64,000 nucleotides of DNA from Lichenicola sp050954785 (GTDB lineage: Bacteria > Pseudomonadota > Alphaproteobacteria > Acetobacterales > Acetobacteraceae). Made by a program: the position numbers and the translations under genes. Shown in pieces: positions 43,461-51,924 of the stretch. How positions within the stretch are numbered: position 1 is the stretch's first letter; every line of letters starts with the position of its first letter. The stretch covers positions 51,234-115,233 of the forward strand of contig JBPBQO010000127.1 in assembly GCA_050954785.1 (NCBI GenBank). Direction: 5' to 3'. The notes below the pieces were generated by a model that did no database searches, was not told where the DNA came from, and saw only the letters and a list, made by a program, of their open reading frames with translations.

Positions 43461-44032
43461 CGGCGCTCATAGGTTCCGACCAGGGTTCCGCGTGCGATGA
43501 CGTGCCCCCGCAGAGCATCGACGAGGGCGCTGCGGCCGGGTACGCTTCGAAACTCGGGCACCATGTCCAGCGCGAACATCTGGAACGAGTAATGGTGCGG
43601 GCCATGGCCGCGCGGCGGGTCGGGCGGCAGCCAGCCGCGCTGCATATATGAGTTGCGGCCCATACCGAGATCCTCGCCCTGATGGCCCGGGCTCGGCAGG
43701 GCGCCGGCGGCCAGTTCGCCATCCGCTGGCTTCATGTCCGCAAGAATGGCATGCACCAGCGGACGCGGCGTCGGGCTGTCCTGGTCCTCGATCATCAGGA
43801 CCAGGCTTTCCGCCTCGGGCGGCACGCCGATCCAGACCAGGGGCGGCGAAATCCGCTCTCCATCCGCGGTATAGAGGGCAGGAATGGCCCCGCCCTGCGC
43901 AAATGCCGGCGAGGTCAACTGGATGACGTCCGGCACCGCGGCGAAGGCTTCGTCCGCGCAAACCAAACTCTCGGAACCAGACCGCATACCCTGAAGTGCT
44001 CGGCCCACTCCGGCTGGAACGTTCTGCAGCAT
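43457..44032 (-). CDS. PEBP-family protein (YbhB/YbcL type)
   Basis: The 191-residue product has both conserved parts of the phosphatidylethanolamine-binding-protein fold: ESLVLMIEDQDSPTPRPLVH (the DPDxP-type loop) and GHGPHHYSFQMFALD (the GxHRY-like loop). The family binds small anionic ligands; no enzyme activity is established. The ATG at 44032 has AGGAG at ideal spacing, whereas the ORF to 44224 begins inside the hisC region. Its TAG stop is formed by the palindromic repeat that follows, which suggests the element reshaped its C-terminus. Confidence 0.88.
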   Translation of the reverse strand: MLQNVPAGVGRALQGMRSGSESLVCADEAFAAVPDVIQLTSPAFAQGGAIPALYTADGERISPPLVWIGVPPEAESLVLMIEDQDSPTPRPLVHAILADMKPADGELAAGALPSPGHQGEDLGMGRNSYMQRGWLPPDPPRGHGPHHYSFQMFALDMVPEFRSVPGRSALVDALRGHVIARGTLVGTYERR

Positions 44033-44186
44033 CGGCGTCTCTCCTGGTCGTTGCGGGCCGGTCGTTGCGATTCGAGAACCCGCTTGACGACGTTCGAGAC
44101 CGGCGCCGGTTCTGACCCTCGCGACACCGTGCGTTCGGTTGCCTATATGCTGTCGGGCAAACCAACCCGAACCACCGGATATCAGC

Positions 44187-45281
44187 ATGAGCCGCTTCTG
44201 GAGTGCCCGCGTGCACACCCTCACCCCCTATGTTCCGGGCGAGCAGCCGAAGCGCCGCGACCTGGTTAAGCTCAATACCAACGAATGCCCCTACGGGCCG
44301 TCGCCGCTCGCGCTGGCGGCGATCCATGACGCCACCGACGACAGCCTGCGGCTCTATCCGGATCCGACCAGCACGAAACTCCGCGAGGCGCTTGCGCGCC
44401 ATCACCGGGTGACGCCGGACCAGGTCTTCGTCGGCAACGGCTCCGACGAGGTGCTGGCGCACATCTTCCAGGGCCTGCTGCAGCAGGATGCGCCGCTGCT
44501 GTTCCCGGACGTCACCTACAGCTTCTATCCGGTCTATTGCGGCCTGTATGGCGTCGCCTACGAGACCGTGCCTCTGGACGACGCGCTGCGCATCCGCATT
44601 GAGGATTACCGCCGGCCCTGCGGCGCGATCATCCTGGCCAACCCGAACGCGCCGACCGGAATCGCCCTGGAGCTGGAACAGATCGAGAGGCTGCTCGACG
44701 AGCATCCGGACCAGCCGGTGGTGATCGACGAGGCCTATATCGATTTCGGCGGCCAGTCGGCGGTGAAGCTGATTACGAAGTATCCGAATCTGCTGGTAGT
44801 GCAGACCCTGTCCAAGTCGCGGGCCCTCGCCGGGCTGCGGGTCGGGTCGGCGATCGGCGACGTGGCGCTGATCGAGGCGCTGGTGCGGGTGAAGGACAGC
44901 TTCAACTCGTATCCGCTCGACCGACTCGCGGAAGCCGGCGCCACCGCCGCGATCGACGACAAGACCTGGTTCGAGCAGACCTGCGCCCGGATCATGCACA
45001 GCCGCGACCGGCTGACCGATGGATTGCAGTGCCAGGGCTTCGAGGTGCTGCCATCGTCGGCGAACTTCGTGTTCGTGCGCCATCCCTATCGCCACGGAGC
45101 CGACCTGCATGCATCGCTGCGCGCACGCGGCGTGCTGGTGCGGCATTTCACCGCCCCGCGTATCGTCGACTACCTGCGGATCAGCATCGGCACCGACGCC
45201 GAATGCGACACGCTGCTCGCCGCGATGGCGGGCATCCTCGCCGACAACGGGAACCAGGATCAGGCCAGAGTGGAGCGTTAG
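44187..45281 (+). CDS. hisC: histidinol-phosphate aminotransferase
   Basis: HisC transfers the amino group to imidazole acetol phosphate in histidine synthesis. The 364-residue PLP enzyme has LNTNECPYGPSP, FVGNGSDEVLAHIFQ, ANPNAPTGIALE, the PLP lysine in QTLSKSRALAGLRVG and RISIGTD at the C-terminus. I start at ATG 44187 (MSRFWSARV) rather than 44139. No other his gene is near, and alphaproteobacteria often have more than one copy, so an aromatic amino acid role is possible. It is divergent from the PEBP gene. Confidence 0.9.
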   Translation: MSRFWSARVHTLTPYVPGEQPKRRDLVKLNTNECPYGPSPLALAAIHDATDDSLRLYPDPTSTKLREALARHHRVTPDQVFVGNGSDEVLAHIFQGLLQQDAPLLFPDVTYSFYPVYCGLYGVAYETVPLDDALRIRIEDYRRPCGAIILANPNAPTGIALELEQIERLLDEHPDQPVVIDEAYIDFGGQSAVKLITKYPNLLVVQTLSKSRALAGLRVGSAIGDVALIEALVRVKDSFNSYPLDRLAEAGATAAIDDKTWFEQTCARIMHSRDRLTDGLQCQGFEVLPSSANFVFVRHPYRHGADLHASLRARGVLVRHFTAPRIVDYLRISIGTDAECDTLLAAMAGILADNGNQDQARVER

Positions 45282-45368
45282 CCCGGATCGAGCGGCGGGA
45301 CGTCCCCGCATAAAGGTTTCGTCGCACGGAGGCGGCAGCGTGCCTCCAGCCGTCTACCCGGCCTGTCG

Positions 45369-46094
45369 TCAGACCCGCTCGGCTATCTTTACGAGGACCA
45401 GCCTGCGTTGCTGCACCAGCCTCGACAGGCCGACGCCGATTGCCGCCAAAGGCGTCAGCACGCCGCAGGCGAGCAGGATCCAGCCGGAACCGCCGCACCA
45501 TATCCCGATCGGCACGAGCAGCATTGCGTCATCAGGGTCGAAATTGCGAATGACCGGGGCTCGTGGCCGTCTCCCGGTAGAGGGAGGTTCTATCGAAAGC
45601 TGACCGAAGGTCAGGACGGTCGATACCGCACCGGAAAGTCCCAGTAACGGTCCGGCCAGGGGCTGCTGGGCTAAATCCAGCGGCAACGCGGACGCCGCAC
45701 CGAAACCCAGTCCGATGAAGATCATCGAGGTCGCGATACAATCGGAGACCAGGTCGAACCTGAACCCGAACCGGCTGAACCGGCGCGTCTGTCGTGCGAG
45801 TTCGCCGTCGGCACGATCCAGCAATGCGGACAGCAGGAACAGCCCGGCTCCTATCGCCATCGGTGCTCCTGCATGGGTAACACAGACAGCAGCGGCGAGA
45901 CCGGTGACCAGTCGCAGCAGGGTCAGAGCGTCGGGCGTGACGGGCGTCCTGGCGACCAGACCGACAGGATGTCGCACGGCACGATGGATGAGTGTGTGGT
46001 GGCTCAGGTTCGTTTCCTCTGTACGAACACAAATTGCCGCGTACGAACTCTGTCCGCAAGCGGGCATACACATCCCGAAGGGCTTGGCCGGCAT
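45369..46094 (-). CDS. CDP-alcohol phosphotransferase (membrane)
   Basis: The signature DGELARQTRRFSRFGF followed by RFDLVSD matches DGxxAR-x8-G-x3-D-x3-D exactly, so all catalytic and metal residues are present. Hydrophobic helices before and after (LVTGLAAAVCVTHAG, AIGAGLFLLSALLD, LLVPIGIWCG) make it an integral membrane enzyme that joins a CDP-alcohol to an alcohol, as in phospholipid or archaetidyl-type synthesis. The partner alcohol is unknown. The start is unsure: ATG 46094 is used, but a strong GAGGAAA lies before a CTG at 46007, close to where conservation begins, giving about 212 residues, nearer to the family usual. Confidence 0.8.
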   Translation of the reverse strand: MPAKPFGMCMPACGQSSYAAICVRTEETNLSHHTLIHRAVRHPVGLVARTPVTPDALTLLRLVTGLAAAVCVTHAGAPMAIGAGLFLLSALLDRADGELARQTRRFSRFGFRFDLVSDCIATSMIFIGLGFGAASALPLDLAQQPLAGPLLGLSGAVSTVLTFGQLSIEPPSTGRRPRAPVIRNFDPDDAMLLVPIGIWCGGSGWILLACGVLTPLAAIGVGLSRLVQQRRLVLVKIAERV

Positions 46095-46213
46095 CGGGCC
46101 TGTGTCGTAAAGCTTGAACCGAACCGGGCAGCAGGGCGTTCGGTAATCGGCCGTCGGACAAGGCCATCGATATAGACCCGGGCAAAGGCGTCCGGGTCCA
46201 GGGGAGAATCCAG

Positions 46214-46435
46214 GTGCGCGCCTTTCAGGGACAATTTTCGGACAACCAGCCGATCCGCCGCAATGTCGTGGAAAAGCAGAAGCAACTGCGCGACCTGCGT
46301 GAAACGCTTGCCACGATGAAAGCCCACACCGCGCCGGCACTGCGGGACAGCGTACGCAAGCGGATCAAGGAGCTCGAGGTCGAGTTGCGCGGGACTACTC
46401 CGCAATCGGCACCGCCAACACGCCGGCCAGCCTGA
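46214..46435 (+). CDS. small coiled-coil protein, 73 residues
   Basis: The ORF starts at GTG 46214 with GGGGAGA eight bases upstream. It encodes a helical, charged protein with heptads (VVEKQKQLRDLRETLATM, then DSVRKRIKELEVELRG) and a proline-rich tail. No family was recognised. The opposite-strand ORF over the same bases lacks a ribosome site and looks like an antisense shadow. It is divergent from the CDP-alcohol phosphotransferase and ends 22 bases before the second palindromic repeat. Confidence 0.5.
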   Translation: MRAFQGQFSDNQPIRRNVVEKQKQLRDLRETLATMKAHTAPALRDSVRKRIKELEVELRGTTPQSAPPTRRPA

Positions 46436-46457
46436 ACCTCCAGCTCATTGTTTCAGC

Positions 46458-46502
46458 GAGCATCATCCGGTCGAATAGCAAGGCGATCGGATGATGCTCT
46501 AG
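46458..46502. repeat. palindromic repeat, second copy, supplies the Nudix stop
   Basis: GAGCATCATCCGGTCG (46458-46473) and CGATCGGATGATGCTC (46484-46499) form a 16-bp stem with one mismatch and the loop AATAGCAAGG, followed by TAG. On the other strand it reads CTAGAGCATCATCCGATCG, nearly identical to unit A at 43355; the loop differs at one of ten bases. The TAG stop of the Nudix gene lies in its CTCTAG edge. Confidence 0.8.
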
Positions 46503-47149
46503 TCGAACTCGGTCGGCAGGTCCGGCCGGGTGCGATGCTCGAACAGCCGCACGATCTGGTGCTGCAGGATCCGTCCGGTCGAGAGGTCGTGCGGAATCTC
46601 GTCCCGCGCAAAGAAACGGGCGTCGCTGGTCTCGATGTTGGCCTCCAGGCTGGGGACCTCGTCGAGCAGCTCACACATGAAAAACAGCTTGTAGATCGAG
46701 AACGGGCCGGTCGGATGATGCCCCTGCCGGCCGCGGTCATGCACCAGAGCCAGCTTGGTGGCCCGGACCGTGTAGCCGGATTCCTCTGCGACCTCGCGTA
46801 CCGCGCATTCGGATGCAGTCTGGTTGACGTCGGCCCAGCCGCCCGGAATGGTCCAGCGACCCTGGTCGGCCAGCTCCCGCACCATGAGCAGGCGGCCGTC
46901 CCGGTCGAACACCGCTCCGCGTACATCCACTTTCGGCGTGGCATATCCGGTCTCGGCGGCGAAAAGTGCCTGCAGCCCCGATGCGCTCCCGGCGGCCGGG
47001 TTCGAGGCCGCCATCATCCGCGCGGCCAGGGCGGTCAGCGACTGGAAGCGTTCGACATCGTAGGGATCACGGGTGAAGGCGAGGCCGCTCTGTGCCACCG
47101 CCTGGATCTCGCGTGCCCATAGCAGCCAGTCCGGCTCGCTATTCGTCAT
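46499..47149 (-). CDS. Nudix hydrolase with N-terminal NUDIX_N-type domain
   Basis: The 216-residue protein has an N-terminal helical region (WLLWAREIQAVAQSGLAFTR) typical of the YjhB-like family and a Nudix box GGWADVNQTASECAVREVAE-ESGY. The metal-binding REVAEE is intact, but the first conserved glutamate is glutamine. Substrates of such enzymes are nucleoside diphosphate-X compounds; the exact one is unknown. I start at ATG 47149, with GGAGA upstream, overlapping the modC end by 11 bases. Its stop lies in a palindromic repeat. It is probably co-transcribed with modABC, though unrelated in role. Confidence 0.88.
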   Translation of the reverse strand: MTNSEPDWLLWAREIQAVAQSGLAFTRDPYDVERFQSLTALAARMMAASNPAAGSASGLQALFAAETGYATPKVDVRGAVFDRDGRLLMVRELADQGRWTIPGGWADVNQTASECAVREVAEESGYTVRATKLALVHDRGRQGHHPTGPFSIYKLFFMCELLDEVPSLEANIETSDARFFARDEIPHDLSTGRILQHQIVRLFEHRTRPDLPTEFD

Positions 47150-48299
47150 GACCATTCTCTCCATCCAGCACGACGATCGAAACCGTCTTGATCAATGCAA
47201 CCAGTCGGGCGCCAGGCACCAGTTCCAGCCTTCGCACCGAATCCCGCGTAACCCGCGCCAGGATGATCGCGGCACTCGGCAGGTCTATATCGGGTTCAAG
47301 CGCCACCACCGCCAATGCGTCCCTGTCGATCGGTTGCACGGCACGCACCCTGACCGGAATCATGTTCTGCGCACTGGTCAGGATCGGCGTCGCGTCCGGA
47401 ACCCGCAGCAGCACGACCTCGCGCGCGGGGATGCTGAGCCGCAGCCTGGTGCCGACCGGATGGATGTTCGGGCCCGCCCGCCCGGCAGTCGGCTGGACCA
47501 CCGAGAGGCTGAAGCCGCCGGCCTGCACCGTGGTGAGGCTGCGCCCGGCATCCTGGCCGCAAACGATCGCGTCCAGCAACGCAAACGCATCCTCGCGCTC
47601 GGCCAGTCGTCCCGATGCCAGCAGCTCCGCCACCGGTCCGCAGGCCTGGATGCGGCCGTTCTCGACCAGGGCCAGGGTATCGCAAAGCCGCGCGACCTCG
47701 TCGAGCGCGTGCGTCACATATAAAATCGGTAGGAGAAGCCGGTCCCTGAGCCGGCCCAGGTAGAACAGGATTTCGTGCCGGCGGGCCTGGTCCAGGCCGG
47801 ACAGCGGTTCATCCATCGCCAGCAGAACCGGCCGTGACAACAAGGCGCGCCCGATCGCCACGCGCTGCCGCTCGCCGCCCGAGAGTGCATGGGTTCGCCG
47901 GCCGAGCAGCCGTTCCAGTCCAAGCAGCGCCGCGACTTCCTCGAAACCAGGCAGGCCTCCGGCATCGCCGCTCGCGGGTGCGCGGTTAGCGCCGTAGCGG
48001 AGGTTTCCGGCCACCGAGAGATGCGGGAACAGGCGGCTATCCTGGAACACCATGCCGATGCGGCGCGCTTCGGGCCTGACCCAGACGCCGGGTCCGGACA
48101 GGATGCGGGTGCCGATCCGGATGTCGCTCCGATCGGGCCGGAGAGTGCCGCACAGGGCGGCAACCAGGGTGCTCTTGCCTGCACCGGACGGGCCGAACAG
48201 GCCGACGATGCCGGGCAACGGGGCCGACAAGGCGAGGTCCAGGGTCCGGCCGGTGGCAAAGCGGTGCCGCAGCGCGATCTCGAGCGTGTCCGGTGTCAA
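47139..48299 (-). CDS. modC: molybdate ABC transporter, ATP-binding protein
   Basis: The 386-residue ATPase has Walker A GPSGAGKST, signature LSGGERQRVAIGRALL and Walker B PVLLAMDEPLSGLD, followed by a C-terminal molybdate-binding (TOBE) region (TSAQNMIPVRVRAVQPIDRD, later ALIKTVSIVVLD). The start is TTG 48299, whose TTGA overlaps the modB stop; the much longer ORF to 48965 reads through modB. It energises the ModB channel in the inner membrane. Confidence 0.92.
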   Translation of the reverse strand: MTPDTLEIALRHRFATGRTLDLALSAPLPGIVGLFGPSGAGKSTLVAALCGTLRPDRSDIRIGTRILSGPGVWVRPEARRIGMVFQDSRLFPHLSVAGNLRYGANRAPASGDAGGLPGFEEVAALLGLERLLGRRTHALSGGERQRVAIGRALLSRPVLLAMDEPLSGLDQARRHEILFYLGRLRDRLLLPILYVTHALDEVARLCDTLALVENGRIQACGPVAELLASGRLAEREDAFALLDAIVCGQDAGRSLTTVQAGGFSLSVVQPTAGRAGPNIHPVGTRLRLSIPAREVVLLRVPDATPILTSAQNMIPVRVRAVQPIDRDALAVVALEPDIDLPSAAIILARVTRDSVRRLELVPGARLVALIKTVSIVVLDGENGHDE

Positions 48300-48985
48300 A
48301 CCTGTCCGACCCGGCGGAGGCGGCGCAGCAGCAGTTCCGAGACCAGCAGCCCGGCCAGGGCCAGCACGAGCGAGACCGTTGCCAGCCGGGCCGCGGTCGC
48401 TTCTCCACCCGGGACCTGCAGGGCGGCATAGATGGCGAGCGGCAAGGTCTGGGTGCGGCCGGGAATGCTGGCGGCGAAGGTGATCACCGCACCGAACTCG
48501 CCGAGGCTGGCCGCGTAGCCGATCGCCGTCGCAGCAAGTACGCCGGGTGCCGCGAGCGGCAGGGTCACGCTCAGGAACCGGTCCAGCGGCCCGGCGCCCA
48601 GCCCGGCTGCCGCGTCGAGCAGGCCGGGGTCGATCGCCTCGAGGGACAGGCGGATCGTGCGCACCATCAGCGGCAGCGTCATGACGCCGGTGGCCAGCGC
48701 CGCGCCCGTCGTGGTGAATACCAGCCTGGCATGGAACAGCCGCCACAACAGAGCACCGACCGGGCCATGCAGCCCGAACAGCAGCAGCAGCAGCCAGCCA
48801 GTCACCACCGGTGGCAGCACCATGGGCAGGTGCACCAGCGCATCGAGCAGGGGCCGCCCGATCAATCGCGGCCGTGCCAACACCCAGGCCAGCAGCAGGG
48901 CCACCGGCAGCGTTCCAGCCACCGCCATGAACGCGACTTTCAAAGTGAGCCGAACCGCAACCCACTGATCCGGCTCAAGCAGCAT
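48296..48985 (-). CDS. modB: molybdate ABC transporter, permease
   Basis: The 229-residue membrane protein has about five hydrophobic helices and the permease EAA-type loop LDAAAGLGAGPLDRFLSVTL, with GYAASLGEFGAVITFA as in ModB. The ATG at 48985 has GAGGG upstream; the ORF to 49006 has a weaker start. It lies between modA and modC, 62 bases after modA, a gap that holds a double hairpin. Confidence 0.92.
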   Translation of the reverse strand: MLLEPDQWVAVRLTLKVAFMAVAGTLPVALLLAWVLARPRLIGRPLLDALVHLPMVLPPVVTGWLLLLLFGLHGPVGALLWRLFHARLVFTTTGAALATGVMTLPLMVRTIRLSLEAIDPGLLDAAAGLGAGPLDRFLSVTLPLAAPGVLAATAIGYAASLGEFGAVITFAASIPGRTQTLPLAIYAALQVPGGEATAARLATVSLVLALAGLLVSELLLRRLRRVGQV

Positions 48986-49002
48986 CGACCCTCGAATCGT
49001 TT

Positions 49003-49042
49003 CCAAAGGCCAGCCTTTGGCGGGGTATGGGGCAGAGCCCCA
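49003..49042. repeat. double hairpin between modA and modB
   Basis: CCAAAGGC / GCCTTTGG (49003-49010, 49013-49020) with a two-base loop is followed by TGGGGC-AGA-GCCCCA (49028-49042). Paired short hairpins of this composition with a CGGGG joiner look like a dispersed intergenic element. Here it may let modA be expressed more than modBC, as is usual for binding proteins. Confidence 0.55.
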
Positions 49043-49047
49043 TCTTC

Positions 49048-49881
49048 CTACCGCTTCCCAATGGTCAGGAACCCCGCCTTGCGGAACGCCTGCGTCACCG
49101 CTTCGGTGCTCAGGAACCCAAGAAACCGCCCTGCGTCACCCGCGTCCCCGGCGTTCTGCAGGAGTGCCGCCGGGTAGACGATGGGGTCATGGCTGTCCTC
49201 CGGGAAGGTTCCTGCAATCGCGAGGCCGGGTGCTGCCGTGACATCGCTGGCGTAGACGATGCCGGCCGGAACCTCGCCGCGCTCGACCAGCAACAGGGCT
49301 GCGCGGACGTTCTCCGCAGGCGCCAGGTGGGCCGAAACCGAGTCCCATAGTCCAAGTTTGGTCAGTGCCTGTCTGGCGTAGATCCCCGCCGGCACCGAGG
49401 CCGGGTCGCCGACCGCGAGGCGTCCGCCGGAACCGATGATGCCGGCAAGGTCGAGGCCGGGAGCGATCGTCACCGGCTTGAGAGCGTTGCTCCGTTCGAC
49501 CAGCACCAGGCTGTTGCCGAGCAGGGTTTCGCGACTGTCGTTGCGGATCAGGTGGCGGGTAGCGAGCCAGTCCATCCATTTGAGATCGGCCGAGATGAAC
49601 AGATCGGCAGGCGCGCCCTGCTCCACCTGCTTCGCCAGCACGGAGCTGGACGCGAACGATAGGGTCGGCGCTGGATGACCCTGGGCCACCCAGAGGACGG
49701 CAATGTTGCGCATCGCATCGGTCAGGCTGGCGGCGGCGAATATGGTGACCGCACGTTCCGAGGCAGGAGCCGCCTGGGCCGGACCCGCAATGCCGAATGC
49801 CAGGGCCAGCAGAAGGACGATCCGCCGGGGGCCGCAGTCGAGGCGCCGGCTTCTGTCACCCAGTATCATCGGTTGCTCCAT
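49048..49881 (-). CDS. modA: molybdate ABC transporter, periplasmic binding protein
   Basis: The 277-residue product has a signal peptide (basic start, then IVLLLALAFGIAGPAQA) and the ModA pattern: VTIFAAASLTDAMRNIA, SFASSSVLAKQVEQGAPADL and FISADLKWMDWL. The two serines of the ASS and AASLT loops hold the oxyanion. An inner ATG at 49869 is an alternative start. It is the first gene of modA-modB-modC. Molybdate uptake fits the use of Mo-enzymes in such bacteria. Confidence 0.93.
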   Translation of the reverse strand: MEQPMILGDRSRRLDCGPRRIVLLLALAFGIAGPAQAAPASERAVTIFAAASLTDAMRNIAVLWVAQGHPAPTLSFASSSVLAKQVEQGAPADLFISADLKWMDWLATRHLIRNDSRETLLGNSLVLVERSNALKPVTIAPGLDLAGIIGSGGRLAVGDPASVPAGIYARQALTKLGLWDSVSAHLAPAENVRAALLLVERGEVPAGIVYASDVTAAPGLAIAGTFPEDSHDPIVYPAALLQNAGDAGDAGRFLGFLSTEAVTQAFRKAGFLTIGKR

Positions 49882-49950
49882 CGTTTCAGCACCATCTTAA
49901 CCTATCGCCCGGGTGCGCCCATCCAGGCGCCTGCGGATCGGACCTTCTGA

Positions 49951-50835
49951 ATGACATCGTTTTCCGCTGCTGCATCGACACTCCCGGCCTGGGCGACCGC
50001 CGGCGCCGTCGCCACCACGCTTCGACGGGTGCGCGAGCGGACGCCGCTCATACACAACATCACCAACCTGGTGGTCACCAACAGCACGGCCAATGCCTTG
50101 CTGGCGGTTGGAGCGTCGCCTGCGATGGTCGAAGCGACGGAAGAGGTGGCCGAATTCGCGCGGATCGCCGATGCGCTGGTGATCAACCTGGGTACGATGA
50201 CGCCGGAGCGTGGACATGCGATGGGGCTGGCCGCCGCGGCAGCACGGGAGGCGGGAACGCCGTGGGTACTCGATCCAGTAGCGGTCGGGGCATTGTCCTA
50301 TCGCTCGCGTGTAGCGGTCGGGCTGCTGGCGCATGCGCCTCGGGCGATTCGTGGCAATGGTTCGGAAATCCTGGCACTGGAAGCGCTCTCGGCCGCCGGG
50401 GGAGCCGGCGACGCGTCAGGCGGGCGGGGCGTCGACAGCGCCCATGCGTCCGAACTGGCGCTGGAGGCGGCAAGGCGGTTGGCGGGCCGGACCGGCACCG
50501 TCGTCACGGTCAGCGGCGCAACCGACCTCATGACTGACGGTCGGCTGGTATTTGGCGTTCGCAACGGCCATCCGATGATGCAGCGTGTGACCGGGTTGGG
50601 CTGCACCGCAACCGCGTTGATCGGTGCCTGCCTTGCGGTGGAGCCGGACGCGATGGCCGCTTCAGTGCATGGAATGGTGCTGATCGGCTTGGCAGGCGAA
50701 CTCGCGGCCGAGCGTGCGCATGGACCTGGTTCGCTTCAAATGGAACTACTGGACGCACTCTATCGGCTGGACGACACCATGCTTCTTGCGCGCGCGACGA
50801 TTGTCTCGATCGACCACACGGCTGCTGATCTGTAG
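49951..50835 (+). CDS. thiM: hydroxyethylthiazole kinase
   Basis: ThiM phosphorylates 4-methyl-5-(2-hydroxyethyl)thiazole to salvage thiamine. The 294-residue product has RERTPLIHNITNLVVTNSTA, ALVINLGTMTPE, PWVLDPVAVGA and VTGLGCTATALIGA, all family motifs. It is slightly longer than usual because of a glycine-rich insert near residue 150 (AAGGAGDASGGRG). No thiE or thiD is adjacent. Thiamine diphosphate is the cofactor of tkt in this window. It is divergent from modA. Confidence 0.92.
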   Translation: MTSFSAAASTLPAWATAGAVATTLRRVRERTPLIHNITNLVVTNSTANALLAVGASPAMVEATEEVAEFARIADALVINLGTMTPERGHAMGLAAAAAREAGTPWVLDPVAVGALSYRSRVAVGLLAHAPRAIRGNGSEILALEALSAAGGAGDASGGRGVDSAHASELALEAARRLAGRTGTVVTVSGATDLMTDGRLVFGVRNGHPMMQRVTGLGCTATALIGACLAVEPDAMAASVHGMVLIGLAGELAAERAHGPGSLQMELLDALYRLDDTMLLARATIVSIDHTAADL

Positions 50836-51396
50836 TCAATTCATGAAAATGGAAGCTTTTTTGTGAAGTCGGCAGGAGACCGAGCCGGTCAAGTCGACGC
50901 GGAAATTATATTGAAGAAACCCGGATATCAGGCTGAACGCGATTCCCTCTTGTCGTCTATACAGTTTTCCGCCAATTCAGTTAAAATAGTCTAAATGTAC
51001 CGGCTTATTTGCACAGAACTTCGGACTTTGTCACAAGGGTCCGCCCGAACCCTGTCATGCCTCGGCCTTTCGACATTGTAACACTGCGTCCGCTTGCCCT
51101 GCCATCAGTATTGGGTATATTGAACATCTGCCTGACGAAAAAGTGTATGCTCATCGGGAATGCACCTATCCTGACCAGGACGGTCATCAACTATATTGAC
51201 ACGTATTGATGGGTCGGCTTTCTGCTACGGTCTTTAGGCAACCATGCGGTAAAGTGCTCGTTGCTTGTTGGGTTCACATTAAGAGTTACGGCTGGACCTG
51301 CCGTCTTGACTGCACGCGCCGGTCGAATTCAACCCGACGCGAACGAGCACGACCAGATCGACAGGCTTTATTTACACAACTGCAAAGACGTGGATT
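50836..51396. other. AT-richer stretch with no convincing gene
   Basis: About 560 bases between thiM and the next protein are visibly richer in A and T than their surroundings. Two short overlapping ORFs on opposite strands (51009-51209 and 51005-51190) lack ribosome sites and look accidental. There is no tRNA or clear terminator. TTGACA at 51196 has no well-spaced -10 box. It may hold promoters or a small RNA, but nothing can be called. Confidence 0.5.
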
Positions 51397-51924
51397 TTGA
51401 ATAACAATAAACAGACGACCATCACATTGAATGCAACGCCCGCTCAGGATCTCGCCTCGGACGAGAGGGTTCGTCAATCATTGAACCGGCTTGGCCAAGT
51501 GCCGCTTCAACGTCATTCGTCGCCTTCGTCTTCCGGACCGTCTCCCCGCCACAGGTTCGTACGCGATGGCGAAGTGCCGACAGTTTATACAAGCCGTAAT
51601 AACGAGCCCGCAAAATTCTCCGAACCAGCTGAGGCAATGACCGCTGTTCGAGCCGAAGTCTCGCGCGAGCGTGCTGCCCGGACCGAGGCGGAAAGCGCAC
51701 TCGAGGACGCCAGGACCATGACGAGGAGCCTGCAGACCCGGCTCGGTCATATGGAACTCGAACTTCAGGAAGCACGGGCGCGTGCCGACAGGACCGAGAG
51801 CGAGCTCAGGACGGTGCGTGAAGCAGTACCGACACGAGTTGTGCGTACACGACAGTCCAACCCGATCGCGGCTATCGAGGTTTCCGACGAGCCGGAGCCG
51901 GTGAAATGGTGGCTTAAATCCTGA
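51397..51924 (+). CDS. unrecognised coiled-coil protein ending in WWLKS
   Basis: The 175-residue ORF opens at TTG 51397. The first 70 residues are polar and low in order; residues 80-140 form a coiled coil (SRERAARTEAESALEDAR, then LGHMELELQEARARADR); the C-terminus is EPEPVKWWLKS, an aromatic tail that looks like a docking or membrane-surface motif. No family was recognised and the TTG start is weakly supported. Its stop abuts the stop of the next, convergent gene inside the palindrome TGATCA. Its upstream region is AT-rich. Confidence 0.5.
   Translation: MNNNKQTTITLNATPAQDLASDERVRQSLNRLGQVPLQRHSSPSSSGPSPRHRFVRDGEVPTVYTSRNNEPAKFSEPAEAMTAVRAEVSRERAARTEAESALEDARTMTRSLQTRLGHMELELQEARARADRTESELRTVREAVPTRVVRTRQSNPIAAIEVSDEPEPVKWWLKS

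Noticed and set aside
51005..51209. Two overlapping short ORFs in the AT-rich gap
   Set aside because: They oppose each other, have no ribosome site and no protein-like pattern.
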